A stretch of DNA of 64,000 bases from Flavobacterium daemonense (GTDB taxonomy: Bacteria > Bacteroidota > Bacteroidia > Flavobacteriales > Flavobacteriaceae), in assembly GCF_007341385.1 (NCBI RefSeq), contig NZ_VJYD01000010.1:124001-188000 (forward strand), in the 5' to 3' direction. Positions 8,620 through 16,304 of this stretch are shown piece after piece. The notes below the pieces were generated by a model that searched no databases, had not been told where the DNA came from, and saw only the letters and a list, made by a program, of their open reading frames with translations. The number at the start of each line of letters is the position of its first letter. Within the stretch, counting starts at the first letter, position 1. Made by a program: the position numbers and the translations under genes.

Positions 8620-9471
8620 TTGACAACAACGATATCAAATTCAATATTGACTGCTTCGATTAAACACGCGGGAGCAGAATTATTTTCTTTAAAAAACAAT
8701 CAAAACAAAGAATACATCTGGGAAGGAAATCCTGACTTTTGGGGAAAACATTCGCCAATTCTTTTCCCAATTGTGGGTACTTTAAAAAATAATACTTATA
8801 CCGTTAACGGAAAAGAATATCAACTTCCAAGACATGGTTTTGCAAGAGATATGGAATTTCAATTGATCGAAAAAACACAAAATAGTGCCGTTTTTTCGCT
8901 AGAATCAAATGAAGAAACTTTAAAAAAATATCCTTTCGAATTTGAATTGCAAATCATTTATACAATTGAAGGTCATTCATTAAGTATCGAATATGTCGTA
9001 ATTAATAAGAGTGAATCAAAAATGTCGTTTTCAATTGGTGCGCATCCTGCAATTGCGCTTCCAGAAAATTTTGAAAACTATGCGCTTAAATTTGAAAAAG
9101 AAGAATCATTGAAATACAATCTTTTAGAAAATGATTTGATTTCTAATAAAACCGAAGTTTTAAAAACGACAAATAGTGTAGTTCCGTTAAATCATAAACT
9201 TTTCGAAAATGATGCTCTGGTTTTCAAAACCTTAGAATCAAATTCTCTGACTATTCTTGAAAATTCAAAACCTTATATTGAAGTTGATTTTGAAGATTTT
9301 CCGAGTTTAGGAATTTGGACCAAAGATAAAGCACCTTTTATTTGTATTGAACCATGGTTTGGTTATTCAGATACGGCGACAAATTCAGGAAATTTATTTG
9401 AAAAAGAAGGCGTTTTGGTTTTAGAAGTTGATCAGACTTTTCATTCTCAATTTAGTATTAAAATTTTGTAA
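8620..9471 (+). CDS. Aldose 1-epimerase family protein (LacX/YeaD-like)
   Basis: A 283-residue beta-sandwich protein of the galactose mutarotase superfamily, of the LacX-like branch. Typical stretches are HAGAELFSLKN near the N-terminus, FWGKHSPILFPIVGTL, LPRHGFARD (conserved His), and FICIEPWFGYSD near the C-terminus. It probably interconverts anomers of a hexose or hexose phosphate; the substrate is unknown. The start is TTG at 8620, chosen because it gives the normal N-terminus; no in-frame ATG lies nearby. It ends 1 bp before the next gene's ATG, so the two are likely co-transcribed. Confidence 0.85.
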   Translation: MTTTISNSILTASIKHAGAELFSLKNNQNKEYIWEGNPDFWGKHSPILFPIVGTLKNNTYTVNGKEYQLPRHGFARDMEFQLIEKTQNSAVFSLESNEETLKKYPFEFELQIIYTIEGHSLSIEYVVINKSESKMSFSIGAHPAIALPENFENYALKFEKEESLKYNLLENDLISNKTEVLKTTNSVVPLNHKLFENDALVFKTLESNSLTILENSKPYIEVDFEDFPSLGIWTKDKAPFICIEPWFGYSDTATNSGNLFEKEGVLVLEVDQTFHSQFSIKIL

Positions 9472-9472
9472 A

Positions 9473-10021
9473 ATGCTAGAATTTAACTTTCACCCTTTTC
9501 CGATAATCGAAACGGAACGTTTGCTTTTAAGAAGAATTACAGATGATGATGTGAATGAAATTTTTGAATTGCGTTCAAATCCGGAAACTATGAAATATAT
9601 TCCGCGTCCGTTGGCTAAAAACCACGAAGATGCGTTGGTACATATCACAACCATTAATACTAATATTGACAATAATATTGGCATCAATTGGGCAATTACT
9701 TTAAAAGAAAATCCTAAACTTCTTGGCATTATTGGTTATTACAGAATGCAACCTGAAAATTACCGCGCCGAAATTGGCTACATGCTTTTACCTGAATTTC
9801 ACGGGAAAGGAATTATCCCAGAAGCTGTAAAGCGCTTAATCACATACGGATTTAAAGACTTGAAACTGCATTCTATTGAAGCCGTAATTGATCCCGAAAA
9901 TCTAGCCTCTGAAAAAGTATTGCAAAAATGTGGATTTGTTAAAGAAGCTCATTTTAAAGAATCTGATTTTTATGAAGGCCGTTTTTTAGATAAGGTAATA
10001 TACTCATTATTAAAAAAATAG
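9473..10021 (+). CDS. GNAT acetyltransferase, RimJ/RimL type
   Basis: A 182-residue acetyltransferase of the family that modifies ribosomal protein N-termini or small amines. It begins with FPIIETERLLLRRITDDDVNEIF, the usual RimJ/RimL opening, and has EIGYMLLPEFHGKGIIPEAVK for acetyl-CoA binding. It ends with HSIEAVIDPENLASEKVLQK, where NxxSxxVLxKxGF is typical. The ATG at 9473, 1 bp after the previous stop, fits the family N-terminus better than an upstream frame to 9428. The substrate cannot be told. Confidence 0.87.
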   Translation: MLEFNFHPFPIIETERLLLRRITDDDVNEIFELRSNPETMKYIPRPLAKNHEDALVHITTINTNIDNNIGINWAITLKENPKLLGIIGYYRMQPENYRAEIGYMLLPEFHGKGIIPEAVKRLITYGFKDLKLHSIEAVIDPENLASEKVLQKCGFVKEAHFKESDFYEGRFLDKVIYSLLKK

Positions 10022-10095
10022 ATTTTTGCTAATTTCTGACATAAAAAATATTTGTTAAAACAAATATTACCAAGGCGAAAAGTACGTTTATACGC

Positions 10096-10103
10096 TATAT
10101 TTG
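10096..10103 (+). promoter_or_regulatory. Promoter -7 element for DUF3575 gene
   Basis: TATATTTG followed by CAC matches TAnnTTTG and lies 46 bp ahead of the ATG. No clean TTG is seen at the usual distance upstream, so only the -7 element is supported. Confidence 0.5.
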
Positions 10104-10149
10104 CACGCGAAATAAGCCACTTACATTATTTCGCTCTAAAAACAACTTT

Positions 10150-10719
10150 ATGAAAAAAATATTTTTATTAGCCATTATCTTATTTTCAGTTCATTCACAA
10201 AGTCAAACTTTTATCAAATTTAATGGTGCAACTGCACTTTTAGCGATACCAAATGTTGGGGTTGAAACGAGTATTGGCGAAAAAACCACTTTCAGTTTTG
10301 ATGTAATGGCATCTTTCTGGAAGTCTTTCAACGGCCATAGTCCAATGGAATTCTACACTTTTACTCCAGAGATTCGTTATCATTTTAAAGAAAAATACGA
10401 CGGTTTTTATGTTGGAGGACATGCGGGTCCAGACATCTACAGAATTCAAAAATGGAATTACTGGAACACTAATGAATATGAACACGGTTTTGGTTACCGT
10501 TTAGGAGTTACTATTGGATACAATATTAAACTAAGTGATAAATTTTTATTAGATGTTTTCGCCGGAGGGGGCTGGCATCAAGGATTTTACAAAGGTTACT
10601 ATAGCGACGGAACTATTGGCCCATATGGAAATGGAAGATATGAAAGAGCCAAAGATTGGAACAAAAGTGGCGAATGGATGCCATACCGAGGTGGTGTCAT
10701 GATTTCGTATAAATTATAA
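10150..10719 (+). CDS. DUF3575-type outer-membrane protein
   Basis: A 189-residue exported protein with a signal peptide (MKKIFLLAIILFSVHSQSQ). Alternating hydrophobic and aromatic beta-strands follow, as in small outer-membrane barrels. The pattern IPNVGVETSIGEKTTFSFD, then FTPEIRYHFKEKYDGFYVGGHAG, then GYRLGVTIGYNIKLSDKFLLDVFAGGG resembles the Bacteroidetes DUF3575 family, whose function is unknown. It converges on the VF530 gene, with stop codons 2 bp apart, so its transcript must run into that gene antisense before reaching the hairpin at 10973-11003. Confidence 0.7.
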   Translation: MKKIFLLAIILFSVHSQSQTFIKFNGATALLAIPNVGVETSIGEKTTFSFDVMASFWKSFNGHSPMEFYTFTPEIRYHFKEKYDGFYVGGHAGPDIYRIQKWNYWNTNEYEHGFGYRLGVTIGYNIKLSDKFLLDVFAGGGWHQGFYKGYYSDGTIGPYGNGRYERAKDWNKSGEWMPYRGGVMISYKL

Positions 10720-10721
10720 TA

Positions 10722-10946
10722 TTAGCTGAATTTAGGAATTGATTTTATGTAAAGCTCTTCTACTTTTTTACGAGCCCAATCTGTTTTTCTTAAAAAAGTA
10801 AGAGATGATTTTATACTCGGATTTGAGCTGAAACATTTTATTGGTATTAATTCACCAAGAGTATCAAAACCATAATAATCTACTAAAGTTTCAACAATTT
10901 TTTGAAGTGTTATTCCGTGTAAAGGATCTTTTGATTTATTTTCCAT
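10722..10946 (-). CDS. VF530 family small protein (DUF2132)
   Basis: A 74-residue protein matching the VF530/DUF2132 family almost throughout: KDPLHGITLQKIVETLV, GFDTLGELIPIKCF and PSIKSSLTFLRKTDWARKK. Family members are small helical proteins suggested to bind DNA; no defined role is established. It stands alone on the minus strand, with a promoter near 11012-11044 and a strong hairpin between promoter and start codon. Confidence 0.88.
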   Translation of the reverse strand: MENKSKDPLHGITLQKIVETLVDYYGFDTLGELIPIKCFSSNPSIKSSLTFLRKTDWARKKVEELYIKSIPKFS

Positions 10947-10972
10947 TCTATCACATTTAAAAATTATATAAA

Positions 10973-11003
10973 AAAGACCGTACTCTAAAAAAGCACGGTC
11001 TTT
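10973..11003. terminator. Bidirectional hairpin between VF530 and smpB
   Basis: AAAGACCG at 10973-10980 pairs with CGGTCTTT at 10996-11003 around a loop that also pairs partly (GTAC / GCAC region). T-runs lie on both sides (CTTTTTT on the plus strand, TTTTTTATAT on the minus strand). It could end the DUF3575 transcript after it passes antisense through VF530. It would also sit at the very 5' end of the VF530 mRNA. Confidence 0.7.
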
Positions 11004-11011
11004 CTTTTTTA

Positions 11012-11044
11012 CAAAATTACAAAATAGAAATTGAGATTAATCAA
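11012..11044 (-). promoter_or_regulatory. Promoter of VF530 gene
   Basis: On the minus strand, TAATTTTG (11012-11019) matches TAnnTTTG and a TTG (11042-11044) lies 22 nt upstream. Transcription would start near 11006, just before the hairpin. Confidence 0.5.
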
Positions 11045-11184
11045 ATTAAAAAGCAATTTAAATTTGAGTAAAATTAATTACGGCATTTTTTTTTGTTTGA
11101 ATGCGGTTAAAGAATTCAAAAATTAGTAATGCAGTTTTTTCTTTACTTTTATCTTTGGCATCTTATTTTTTTTCAATTTTGTTT

Positions 11185-11192
11185 TACATTTG
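11185..11192 (+). promoter_or_regulatory. Promoter -7 element of smpB
   Basis: TACATTTG, then CAGTT, then the smpB ATG at 11198. Spacing of this kind would put the start of transcription at or within a few bases of the start codon. No TTG is seen at the usual upstream distance. Confidence 0.5.
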
Positions 11193-11197
11193 CAGTT

Positions 11198-11653
11198 ATG
11201 ATAAAATCTGTCAACATACTTAATAAAAGAGCCCGATTTGATTATGAAATAATCGATACCTATACTGCTGGAATTGTTTTGGCTGGTACCGAAATCAAAT
11301 CTATTCGATTAGGAAAAGCAAACATCACAGAAAGTTTTTGCGAATTTAGCGGTATGGAGCTTTTCGCCATCAATACCTATATTGAAGAATATTCTTTTGG
11401 AAATCAATTCAATCATAAATCCAGAAGTGAAAGAAAATTGCTTTTAAACAAAAAAGAATTAAAAACATTACATAAAAGTGTTCAAGCAAAAGGACTTACC
11501 ATTGTGCCTTTGAAATTGTTTACCAACGAAAAAGGACTGGCAAAACTACAGATTGGCCTTTGCAAAGGAAAGAAAAACTACGACAAACGCGAATCATTAA
11601 AAGAACAAGATACAAAACGCGATTTAGACAGAATTAAAAAAGCTTACAATTAA
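11198..11653 (+). CDS. smpB: SsrA-binding protein
   Basis: Binds tmRNA and brings it to stalled ribosomes for trans-translation. The ATG at 11198 gives the normal SmpB opening (NKRARFDYEIIDTYTAGI) and 151 residues. An upstream frame to 11129 would add 23 residues and include the promoter. Family marks are GTEIKSIRLGKANITESFCE, LLLNKKELKTL, and the basic C-terminal tail KKNYDKRESLKEQDTKRD that is required for function. The tmRNA gene is not in this window. The transcript may be leaderless given the position of the promoter element. Confidence 0.96.
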   Translation: MIKSVNILNKRARFDYEIIDTYTAGIVLAGTEIKSIRLGKANITESFCEFSGMELFAINTYIEEYSFGNQFNHKSRSERKLLLNKKELKTLHKSVQAKGLTIVPLKLFTNEKGLAKLQIGLCKGKKNYDKRESLKEQDTKRDLDRIKKAYN

Positions 11654-11735
11654 AAACGCTTTTTAATTTTCTCTAAATGATGAGTTTATAAATATTTTAT
11701 CGTTATTTTTACTAGAAACAATATAACTGTAAAAT

Positions 11736-12374
11736 ATGAGAAAGTATCTAATCTTGTTAATTATTGTACTGTCCCTTTCAGGTTGTGGCAGTAATACTTC
11801 AATCGTAAACAGCTGGAGAGATCCAGACGTAACTGTTGCTCAAGAACAATTCAAAAAAGTTTTAGTTGTTGCTTTGGTAAAAGACGAAGCATCGAGAAGA
11901 ATCACAGAAAATAGAATTGCAGCAAGCAATCCTGTATTCAAAACTTCTTATCAGTATTTAAATGCGACAACACAATTAACTCAAGAGCAAAAGTTGAAAA
12001 TCCTGCAAGATGAGAACTTTGATGGCGTCGTTACTATGCGTTTAGTTAGCAAGGAAAAAGAGACTACTTATGTACCGGGTACTTATACCGGAATGTACTA
12101 TGGCGGTTTTGACGGAATGTACACTGGAATGTACGGCTATGGTTTCGGGAATTGGTACGGCATGTATTCGCCAAATTTTTATGATCCAGGTTATTACCAA
12201 GAAACGACATCATATATGGTTGAAACCAATATCTTTTCTTTAAAACAGAACAAATTAATCTGGACAGGAACTACAGAATCACAATACGTTACAGATCTTG
12301 GACAAACCGTCGACGCAATTATGCAGGCCGTTGTCAAAGAAATGAGAAAGGACGGTTCTTTACCTCCAAAATAA
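11736..12374 (+). CDS. Conserved lipoprotein with Gly/Tyr/Met-rich segment
   Basis: A 212-residue protein with a lipoprotein signal (MRKYLILLIIVLSLSGC, lipid-modified Cys17). An alpha/beta-looking N-terminal part follows (IVNSWRDPD, FKKVLVVALVKDEASRR). The middle third is unusual: repeated GTYTGMYYGG, FDGMYTGMYGYG and WYGMYSP units, rich in Gly, Tyr and Met (about 111-152). The last part (TNIFSLKQNKLIWTGTTES, then a helix) looks globular again. I do not recognise a specific family. It probably sits in the inner leaflet of the outer membrane. It is monocistronic, with a terminator right after. Confidence 0.75.
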   Translation: MRKYLILLIIVLSLSGCGSNTSIVNSWRDPDVTVAQEQFKKVLVVALVKDEASRRITENRIAASNPVFKTSYQYLNATTQLTQEQKLKILQDENFDGVVTMRLVSKEKETTYVPGTYTGMYYGGFDGMYTGMYGYGFGNWYGMYSPNFYDPGYYQETTSYMVETNIFSLKQNKLIWTGTTESQYVTDLGQTVDAIMQAVVKEMRKDGSLPPK

Positions 12375-12380
12375 AATATT

Positions 12381-12410
12381 AAAAAGCAACTTTAAATGTT
12401 GCTTTTTTTT
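12381..12410 (+). terminator. Terminator after lipoprotein gene
   Basis: AAAAAGCAAC pairs with GTTGCTTTTT around a 7-nt loop and is followed by more T residues, 6 bp after the stop codon at 12374. Confidence 0.85.
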
Positions 12411-12429
12411 TTATGACTAAATGAATGAC

Positions 12430-12437
12430 TATTTTTG
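12430..12437 (+). promoter_or_regulatory. Promoter -7 element of HTH-Fic gene
   Basis: TATTTTTG matches TAnnTTTG. It lies 29 bp before the ATG at 12467 and downstream of the ATG codons at 12421 and 12425, so it supports the shorter start. Confidence 0.45.
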
Positions 12438-12466
12438 TCAAGACTCAAAATTTCATCAACAAAGAA

Positions 12467-13468
12467 ATGAAATCACTTTTAAAAAATGCGAGAGAACAAA
12501 AAGGGCTAAAAACTCGTGAATTAGCTCAAATGGCTGAGATAGACCAAGCATTGATCAGCAAATTTGAATCGGGAACCCGGAAACCTACTAGAGATCAAAT
12601 TATCAAGCTTGCCCAACTTTTAGAAATTGATTACGAAACTTTAATGATTGCATGGCTCAAGGAAAAAATTCTTTTCGAAATTGGCGATGAAGAATTTGCC
12701 TTGAAGGCGCTTTTATTAGCGGAACAGGAAATTCAAAATAATTCAAAAAAGAACAACTCAGTACTTTTATCTTCAGTTCAAATAGTTTTAGACGAGATCG
12801 AAATATTAAAAAACAAAATACAATCTCTGAATCATTTTGAATTACGTCAAATATCAAAAACTTTAGAATTAAACTTTGTTTTTAATAGTATTCAATTAAA
12901 TGAAAGTCCGCTGACATTTGAAGAAACAAAATCTATTATAAATGACGGTTTAACGATTGCTGGAAAAAGTATTCAAAATCATCTTGAAGCCATTAATTTT
13001 CAAGAAGCAACATTGTTTATAAAAGATTTAAACCAGAAGAAAATTCATGTAAATGAAAAAGATTTCCTTGCGCTTCATTCTTTAATTTTTAAAGGAATTG
13101 AAGTTGAACATTTAGGAAAATATAAAGACGATTCATTAGTTGCACGTGAAATGAGTTTGTTTTTTAATTGGTATGAATCGAATAAAAATAATCTTCATCC
13201 AATAATTCTGGCATCAGAAGCTAATTTAAAAATACTTGAAATTAGTCCTTTTGCAAAAGGAAATCTTCAAATGGCTAATTTGATATTGAATTGGATTTTA
13301 CTTCAAAACAACTACACTTACGCATCTATTGAAATAAATAATATAAAAGAATATTTTTCTGCTTTGGAAGAAAGCCAGATCAAAAATGACAAATCCGTTT
13401 TTGTTAATTATATTCTCAGAATTGAAAAAGAAAATTTAAAACAGGCTTTAGATTTAGTCCAAAAATAA
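12467..13468 (+). CDS. XRE-type HTH protein fused to a degenerate Fic domain
   Basis: A 333-residue cytoplasmic protein. Residues 3-58 form a Cro/C1-type helix-turn-helix (LLKNAREQKGLKTRELAQMA, then QALISKFESGTRKPTRDQI). The C-terminal half follows the Fic fold layout: an inhibitory-helix-like SIQLNESPLTFEET (141-154), LHSLIFKGIE (203-212), GKYKDD, and SPFAKGNLQMANLI at 260-273, where active Fic proteins have HPFx(D/E)GNGRxxR. The catalytic His is Ser, the acidic residue is Lys and both arginines are lost; the inhibitory Glu is Asn. AMP transfer therefore looks impossible, and the domain may now sense or bind a partner for the HTH. The start is chosen from the promoter element and from the HTH opening. 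Function is otherwise unknown. Confidence 0.8.
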   Translation: MKSLLKNAREQKGLKTRELAQMAEIDQALISKFESGTRKPTRDQIIKLAQLLEIDYETLMIAWLKEKILFEIGDEEFALKALLLAEQEIQNNSKKNNSVLLSSVQIVLDEIEILKNKIQSLNHFELRQISKTLELNFVFNSIQLNESPLTFEETKSIINDGLTIAGKSIQNHLEAINFQEATLFIKDLNQKKIHVNEKDFLALHSLIFKGIEVEHLGKYKDDSLVAREMSLFFNWYESNKNNLHPIILASEANLKILEISPFAKGNLQMANLILNWILLQNNYTYASIEINNIKEYFSALEESQIKNDKSVFVNYILRIEKENLKQALDLVQK

Positions 13469-13469
13469 T

Positions 13470-13492
13470 AAAGCCCGATTAAATCGGGCTTT
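13470..13492. terminator. Shared terminator between HTH-Fic gene and pcm
   Basis: AAAGCCCGAT and ATCGGGCTTT form a perfect 10-bp stem with a 3-nt loop between two convergent genes, 1 bp after one stop codon and 4 bp before the other. Confidence 0.85.
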
Positions 13493-13496
13493 CTGT

Positions 13497-14162
13497 CTAA
13501 TTTTTATCTTCCAACAAAGGAACAAATCTAAATTCTCCAAACTCATGTTTTTCAAATTGAGTTTCATTTTTTCTGATTAATAAAGTCATAATCTGAATAT
13601 CTTCTCCTAACGGAATAACGAGCCTTCCCCCTATTTTCAATTGTGCCATTAATGGTTGCGGAATAAATGGCGCACCTGCAGTAACTATAATACTGTCAAA
13701 TGGGGCGAAATTTGGAAGTCCTTTATAGCCATCTCCAAAAGTGACATGTTTTGGACGGATATTTAATTTTGGAAATAAATTTGATGTCGTTTTAAACAAT
13801 TCATTCTGTCTTTCTACAGTATATACTTTTGCTCCCAAAGCAAACAAAACTGCAGTCTGATAACCAGAACCTGTTCCGATTTCTAGAACTTTATGATCTT
13901 TCTTGACTTCAAGCAATTGCGATTGAAAAGCGACTGTGTAAGGTTGTGAAATTGTTTGTCCTGCGCCAATTGGAAATGCTTTGTCTTGGTATGCAAAATC
14001 CTCAAAACTTGAATTTAAAAAAAGGTGTCTAGGGATTTTTTTTATTGCATCTAAAACAGCTCTATCAGTAATTCCTTTTTGCTCTAAAGTGCTTACTAAT
14101 TGATTACGAAGTCCTTGATGTTTGGCAGTATCTTTCAAAATGGGTTGTTTTTGTTTTCGCAA
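13497..14162 (-). CDS. pcm: Protein-L-isoaspartate O-methyltransferase
   Basis: Methylates isoaspartyl residues in damaged proteins using S-adenosylmethionine. In 221 residues the family motifs are clear: FPIGAGQTISQPYTVAFQSQ, the SAM loop VLEIGTGSGYQTAVLF, and FDSIIVTAGAPFIPQPL, then LKIGGRLVIPLG. The N-terminal region (HQGLRNQLVSTLEQKGI) is the usual start of the family. It is transcribed alone; the 187-bp gap upstream holds repeated AAAGTCAAAAGTC and ACAATTCACAATT words. Confidence 0.93.
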   Translation of the reverse strand: MRKQKQPILKDTAKHQGLRNQLVSTLEQKGITDRAVLDAIKKIPRHLFLNSSFEDFAYQDKAFPIGAGQTISQPYTVAFQSQLLEVKKDHKVLEIGTGSGYQTAVLFALGAKVYTVERQNELFKTTSNLFPKLNIRPKHVTFGDGYKGLPNFAPFDSIIVTAGAPFIPQPLMAQLKIGGRLVIPLGEDIQIMTLLIRKNETQFEKHEFGEFRFVPLLEDKN

Positions 14163-14325
14163 AAATAAGAAACAAAACAGGATTTCAAATATTGATTTTT
14201 AAATATTAAATTAATAACGTAGAAGGTCAAAAGCCGAAAGTCAAAAGTCAAAACTGACAATTTACAATTCATAATTCACAATTCACAATTAGTTAAATTC
14301 ATTTTTACTTTCAACAAATAAATTC

Positions 14326-14333
14326 TATTTTTG
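14326..14333 (+). promoter_or_regulatory. Promoter -7 element of oxidoreductase gene
   Basis: TATTTTTG lies 16 bp before the ATG at 14350, giving a very short leader. A TTG at the usual upstream distance is not seen. Confidence 0.45.
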
Positions 14334-14349
14334 TTTAAAATACATTCTC

Positions 14350-15315
14350 ATGTTAAAAGTAGGAGTTTTAGGTGCTGGTCATCTTGGTAAAATACATTTA
14401 CGCTTATTACAACAATCTGACAAATATGAATTAGTTGGATTTTACGACGAAAATCAAGAAAATGCCGAAAGAATTTCAAAAGAATTTGGCTATAAAAACT
14501 TCAGTACAATTGCAAAACTTATTCACGCTGTCGACGTGATTGATATTGTAACTCCAACCCTTTCACACTACAAATGTGCAAAAGTTGCGATCAAATCTGG
14601 AAAACATATCTTTATTGAAAAACCAATCGCCAACACTGTTGAAGAAGCTGAAGAAATTATTGCTTTAGCTAAAGAATACAATGTAAAAGGTCAAGTTGGT
14701 CATGTTGAGCGTTTTAATCCCGCTTTTATTGCGACAAAGGATTTGATCGAGAACCCGATGTTTATAGAAACACATCGTTTGGCTGAGTTTAATCCGCGCG
14801 GGACTGATGTTCCTGTGGTTTTAGATTTAATGATTCATGATATTGATGCTATTTTAAGTGTTGTAAAATCTAAAGTGAAAGATATTCACGCAAGCGGTGT
14901 TTCAGTAATTAGTGATACGCCAGATATTGCCAATGCTAGAATCGAATTTAAAAATGGCTGTGTTGCTAATTTAACAGCTAGCAGAATTTCATTAAAGAAT
15001 ATGCGAAAGTCCCGCTTCTTTCAAAAAGACGCTTATATTTCGGTTGACTTTTTAGAGAAAAAATGCGAGGTTGTTCGTATGAAAGATGCGCCAGAAGTTC
15101 CAGGAGATTTTGATATGATTCTTCAAAATGCCGAAGGTGTTAAAAAACAAATCTATTTTACAAATCCAGATGTAGAGCAAAACAACGCAATTCTGGATGA
15201 ATTAGAATCTTTTGCACACGCTATCAGTACTGATACAACTCCGGTTGTAACATTAGAACAAGCTACAGATGCTTTGCGCGTGGCTTATCAAATTATTGAT
15301 TGTTTCAATAAATAG
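14350..15315 (+). CDS. Gfo/Idh/MocA family oxidoreductase
   Basis: A 321-residue NAD(P)-dependent oxidoreductase. The N-terminal Rossmann loop is VGVLGAGHLGKIHLRLL, the family EKP motif appears in HIFIEKPIANTVEEAEEI, and the substrate-domain segment LDLMIHDIDAILSV holds the catalytic-site His/Asp. The substrate is unknown; relatives act on sugars, inositol or biliverdin. It is followed by a 42-nt near-palindrome and then, 90 bp later, by the hydroxyacyl-CoA dehydrogenase gene in the same direction. Co-transcription is possible but uncertain. Confidence 0.88.
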   Translation: MLKVGVLGAGHLGKIHLRLLQQSDKYELVGFYDENQENAERISKEFGYKNFSTIAKLIHAVDVIDIVTPTLSHYKCAKVAIKSGKHIFIEKPIANTVEEAEEIIALAKEYNVKGQVGHVERFNPAFIATKDLIENPMFIETHRLAEFNPRGTDVPVVLDLMIHDIDAILSVVKSKVKDIHASGVSVISDTPDIANARIEFKNGCVANLTASRISLKNMRKSRFFQKDAYISVDFLEKKCEVVRMKDAPEVPGDFDMILQNAEGVKKQIYFTNPDVEQNNAILDELESFAHAISTDTTPVVTLEQATDALRVAYQIIDCFNK

Positions 15316-15336
15316 TAAACAAAAAAACAAAATAAA

Positions 15337-15378
15337 TTAGCCACGAATGCACGAATTAATTTGTGAATTCGTGGCTAA
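15337..15378. repeat. 42-nt near-palindrome between two genes
   Basis: The 12-nt arms TTAGCCACGAAT and ATTCGTGGCTAA enclose a second, nested pair (CACGAATTAA / TTAATTTGTG) with one mismatch. The CACGAAT word therefore occurs twice in each orientation-related half. No clear T-run on either side; it resembles the short intergenic repeats common in flavobacteria. Confidence 0.75.
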
Positions 15379-15404
15379 AATCATAAATAAAATATCAAAT
15401 CAAA

Positions 15405-16292
15405 ATGAAAACAGTAGCTGTAATTGGAGCTGGAACAATGGGTAACGGCATTGCACATACTTTTGCACAAAGGGGATTTACCGTAAAACTAATCGACGTT
15501 TCAGAAAAATCATTAGATAAAGGAATGGCAACAATAGCGGCTAATTTAGACCGCATGCTTACTAAAGGAACAATTACTCAAGAAGATGTTGCTAAAACAA
15601 TTACCAATATTATTACTTATACTGATATTAAAGACGGTGTTGTTGGTGTTGACCTTGTTGTCGAAGCTGCGACTGAAAATGTAGAATTAAAACTGAATAT
15701 TTTCAAGCAATTAAACGATGCTTGCTCTCATAACACTATTTTGGCAACTAATACTTCATCAATTTCGATTACACAAATCGGTTCTGTTGTAGCACATCCT
15801 GAGCGCGTTATTGGAATGCACTTTATGAACCCCGTGCCGATTATGAAATTGGTTGAAATCATTCGTGGATACAACACAAGTGATGAAGTAACTAAAATCA
15901 TCATGGATTTATCTGTAAAATTAGGTAAAGTTCCTGTTGAAGTAAACGATTATCCAGGTTTTGTGGCAAACAGAATTTTAATGCCAATGCTAAACGAAGC
16001 AATTGAAACGTTATACAATAAAGTTGCCGGAGTTTATGAAATTGACACGGTAATGAAATTAGGAATGGGACATCCAATGGGACCGCTTCAATTAGCCGAT
16101 TTTATTGGTCTTGATGTTTGTCTTGCGATTTTGAATGTGATGTACGAAGGATTCAAAAACCCAAAATATGCTCCTTGCCCACTTTTAGTAAATATGGTTA
16201 GAGCCGGAAAACTAGGTGTAAAATCTGGTGAAGGTTTTTATGATTACAGCGAAAGCAAAAAAGCAGAGAAAATTTCGAAGCAGTTTTTATAA
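15405..16292 (+). CDS. hbd: 3-hydroxybutyryl-CoA dehydrogenase
   Basis: Oxidises (S)-3-hydroxyacyl-CoA to 3-ketoacyl-CoA, or the reverse, with NAD(P). The 295-residue length matches the single-domain bacterial enzyme. The opening AVIGAGTMGNGIAHTFAQRG is the dinucleotide site. ATNTSSISITQI and VIGMHFMNPVPIMKLVEIIRG carry the catalytic Ser/His environment, and NDYPGFVANRILMPMLNEAI is the family signature. It is 12 bp ahead of yggS and likely co-transcribed with it. Confidence 0.93.
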   Translation: MKTVAVIGAGTMGNGIAHTFAQRGFTVKLIDVSEKSLDKGMATIAANLDRMLTKGTITQEDVAKTITNIITYTDIKDGVVGVDLVVEAATENVELKLNIFKQLNDACSHNTILATNTSSISITQIGSVVAHPERVIGMHFMNPVPIMKLVEIIRGYNTSDEVTKIIMDLSVKLGKVPVEVNDYPGFVANRILMPMLNEAIETLYNKVAGVYEIDTVMKLGMGHPMGPLQLADFIGLDVCLAILNVMYEGFKNPKYAPCPLLVNMVRAGKLGVKSGEGFYDYSESKKAEKISKQFL

Positions 16293-16304
16293 AAAAGAAA
16301 TATC

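Noticed and set aside
11129..11197. 23-residue N-terminal extension of SmpB
   Set aside because: Contains the promoter element and is not part of the SmpB family.
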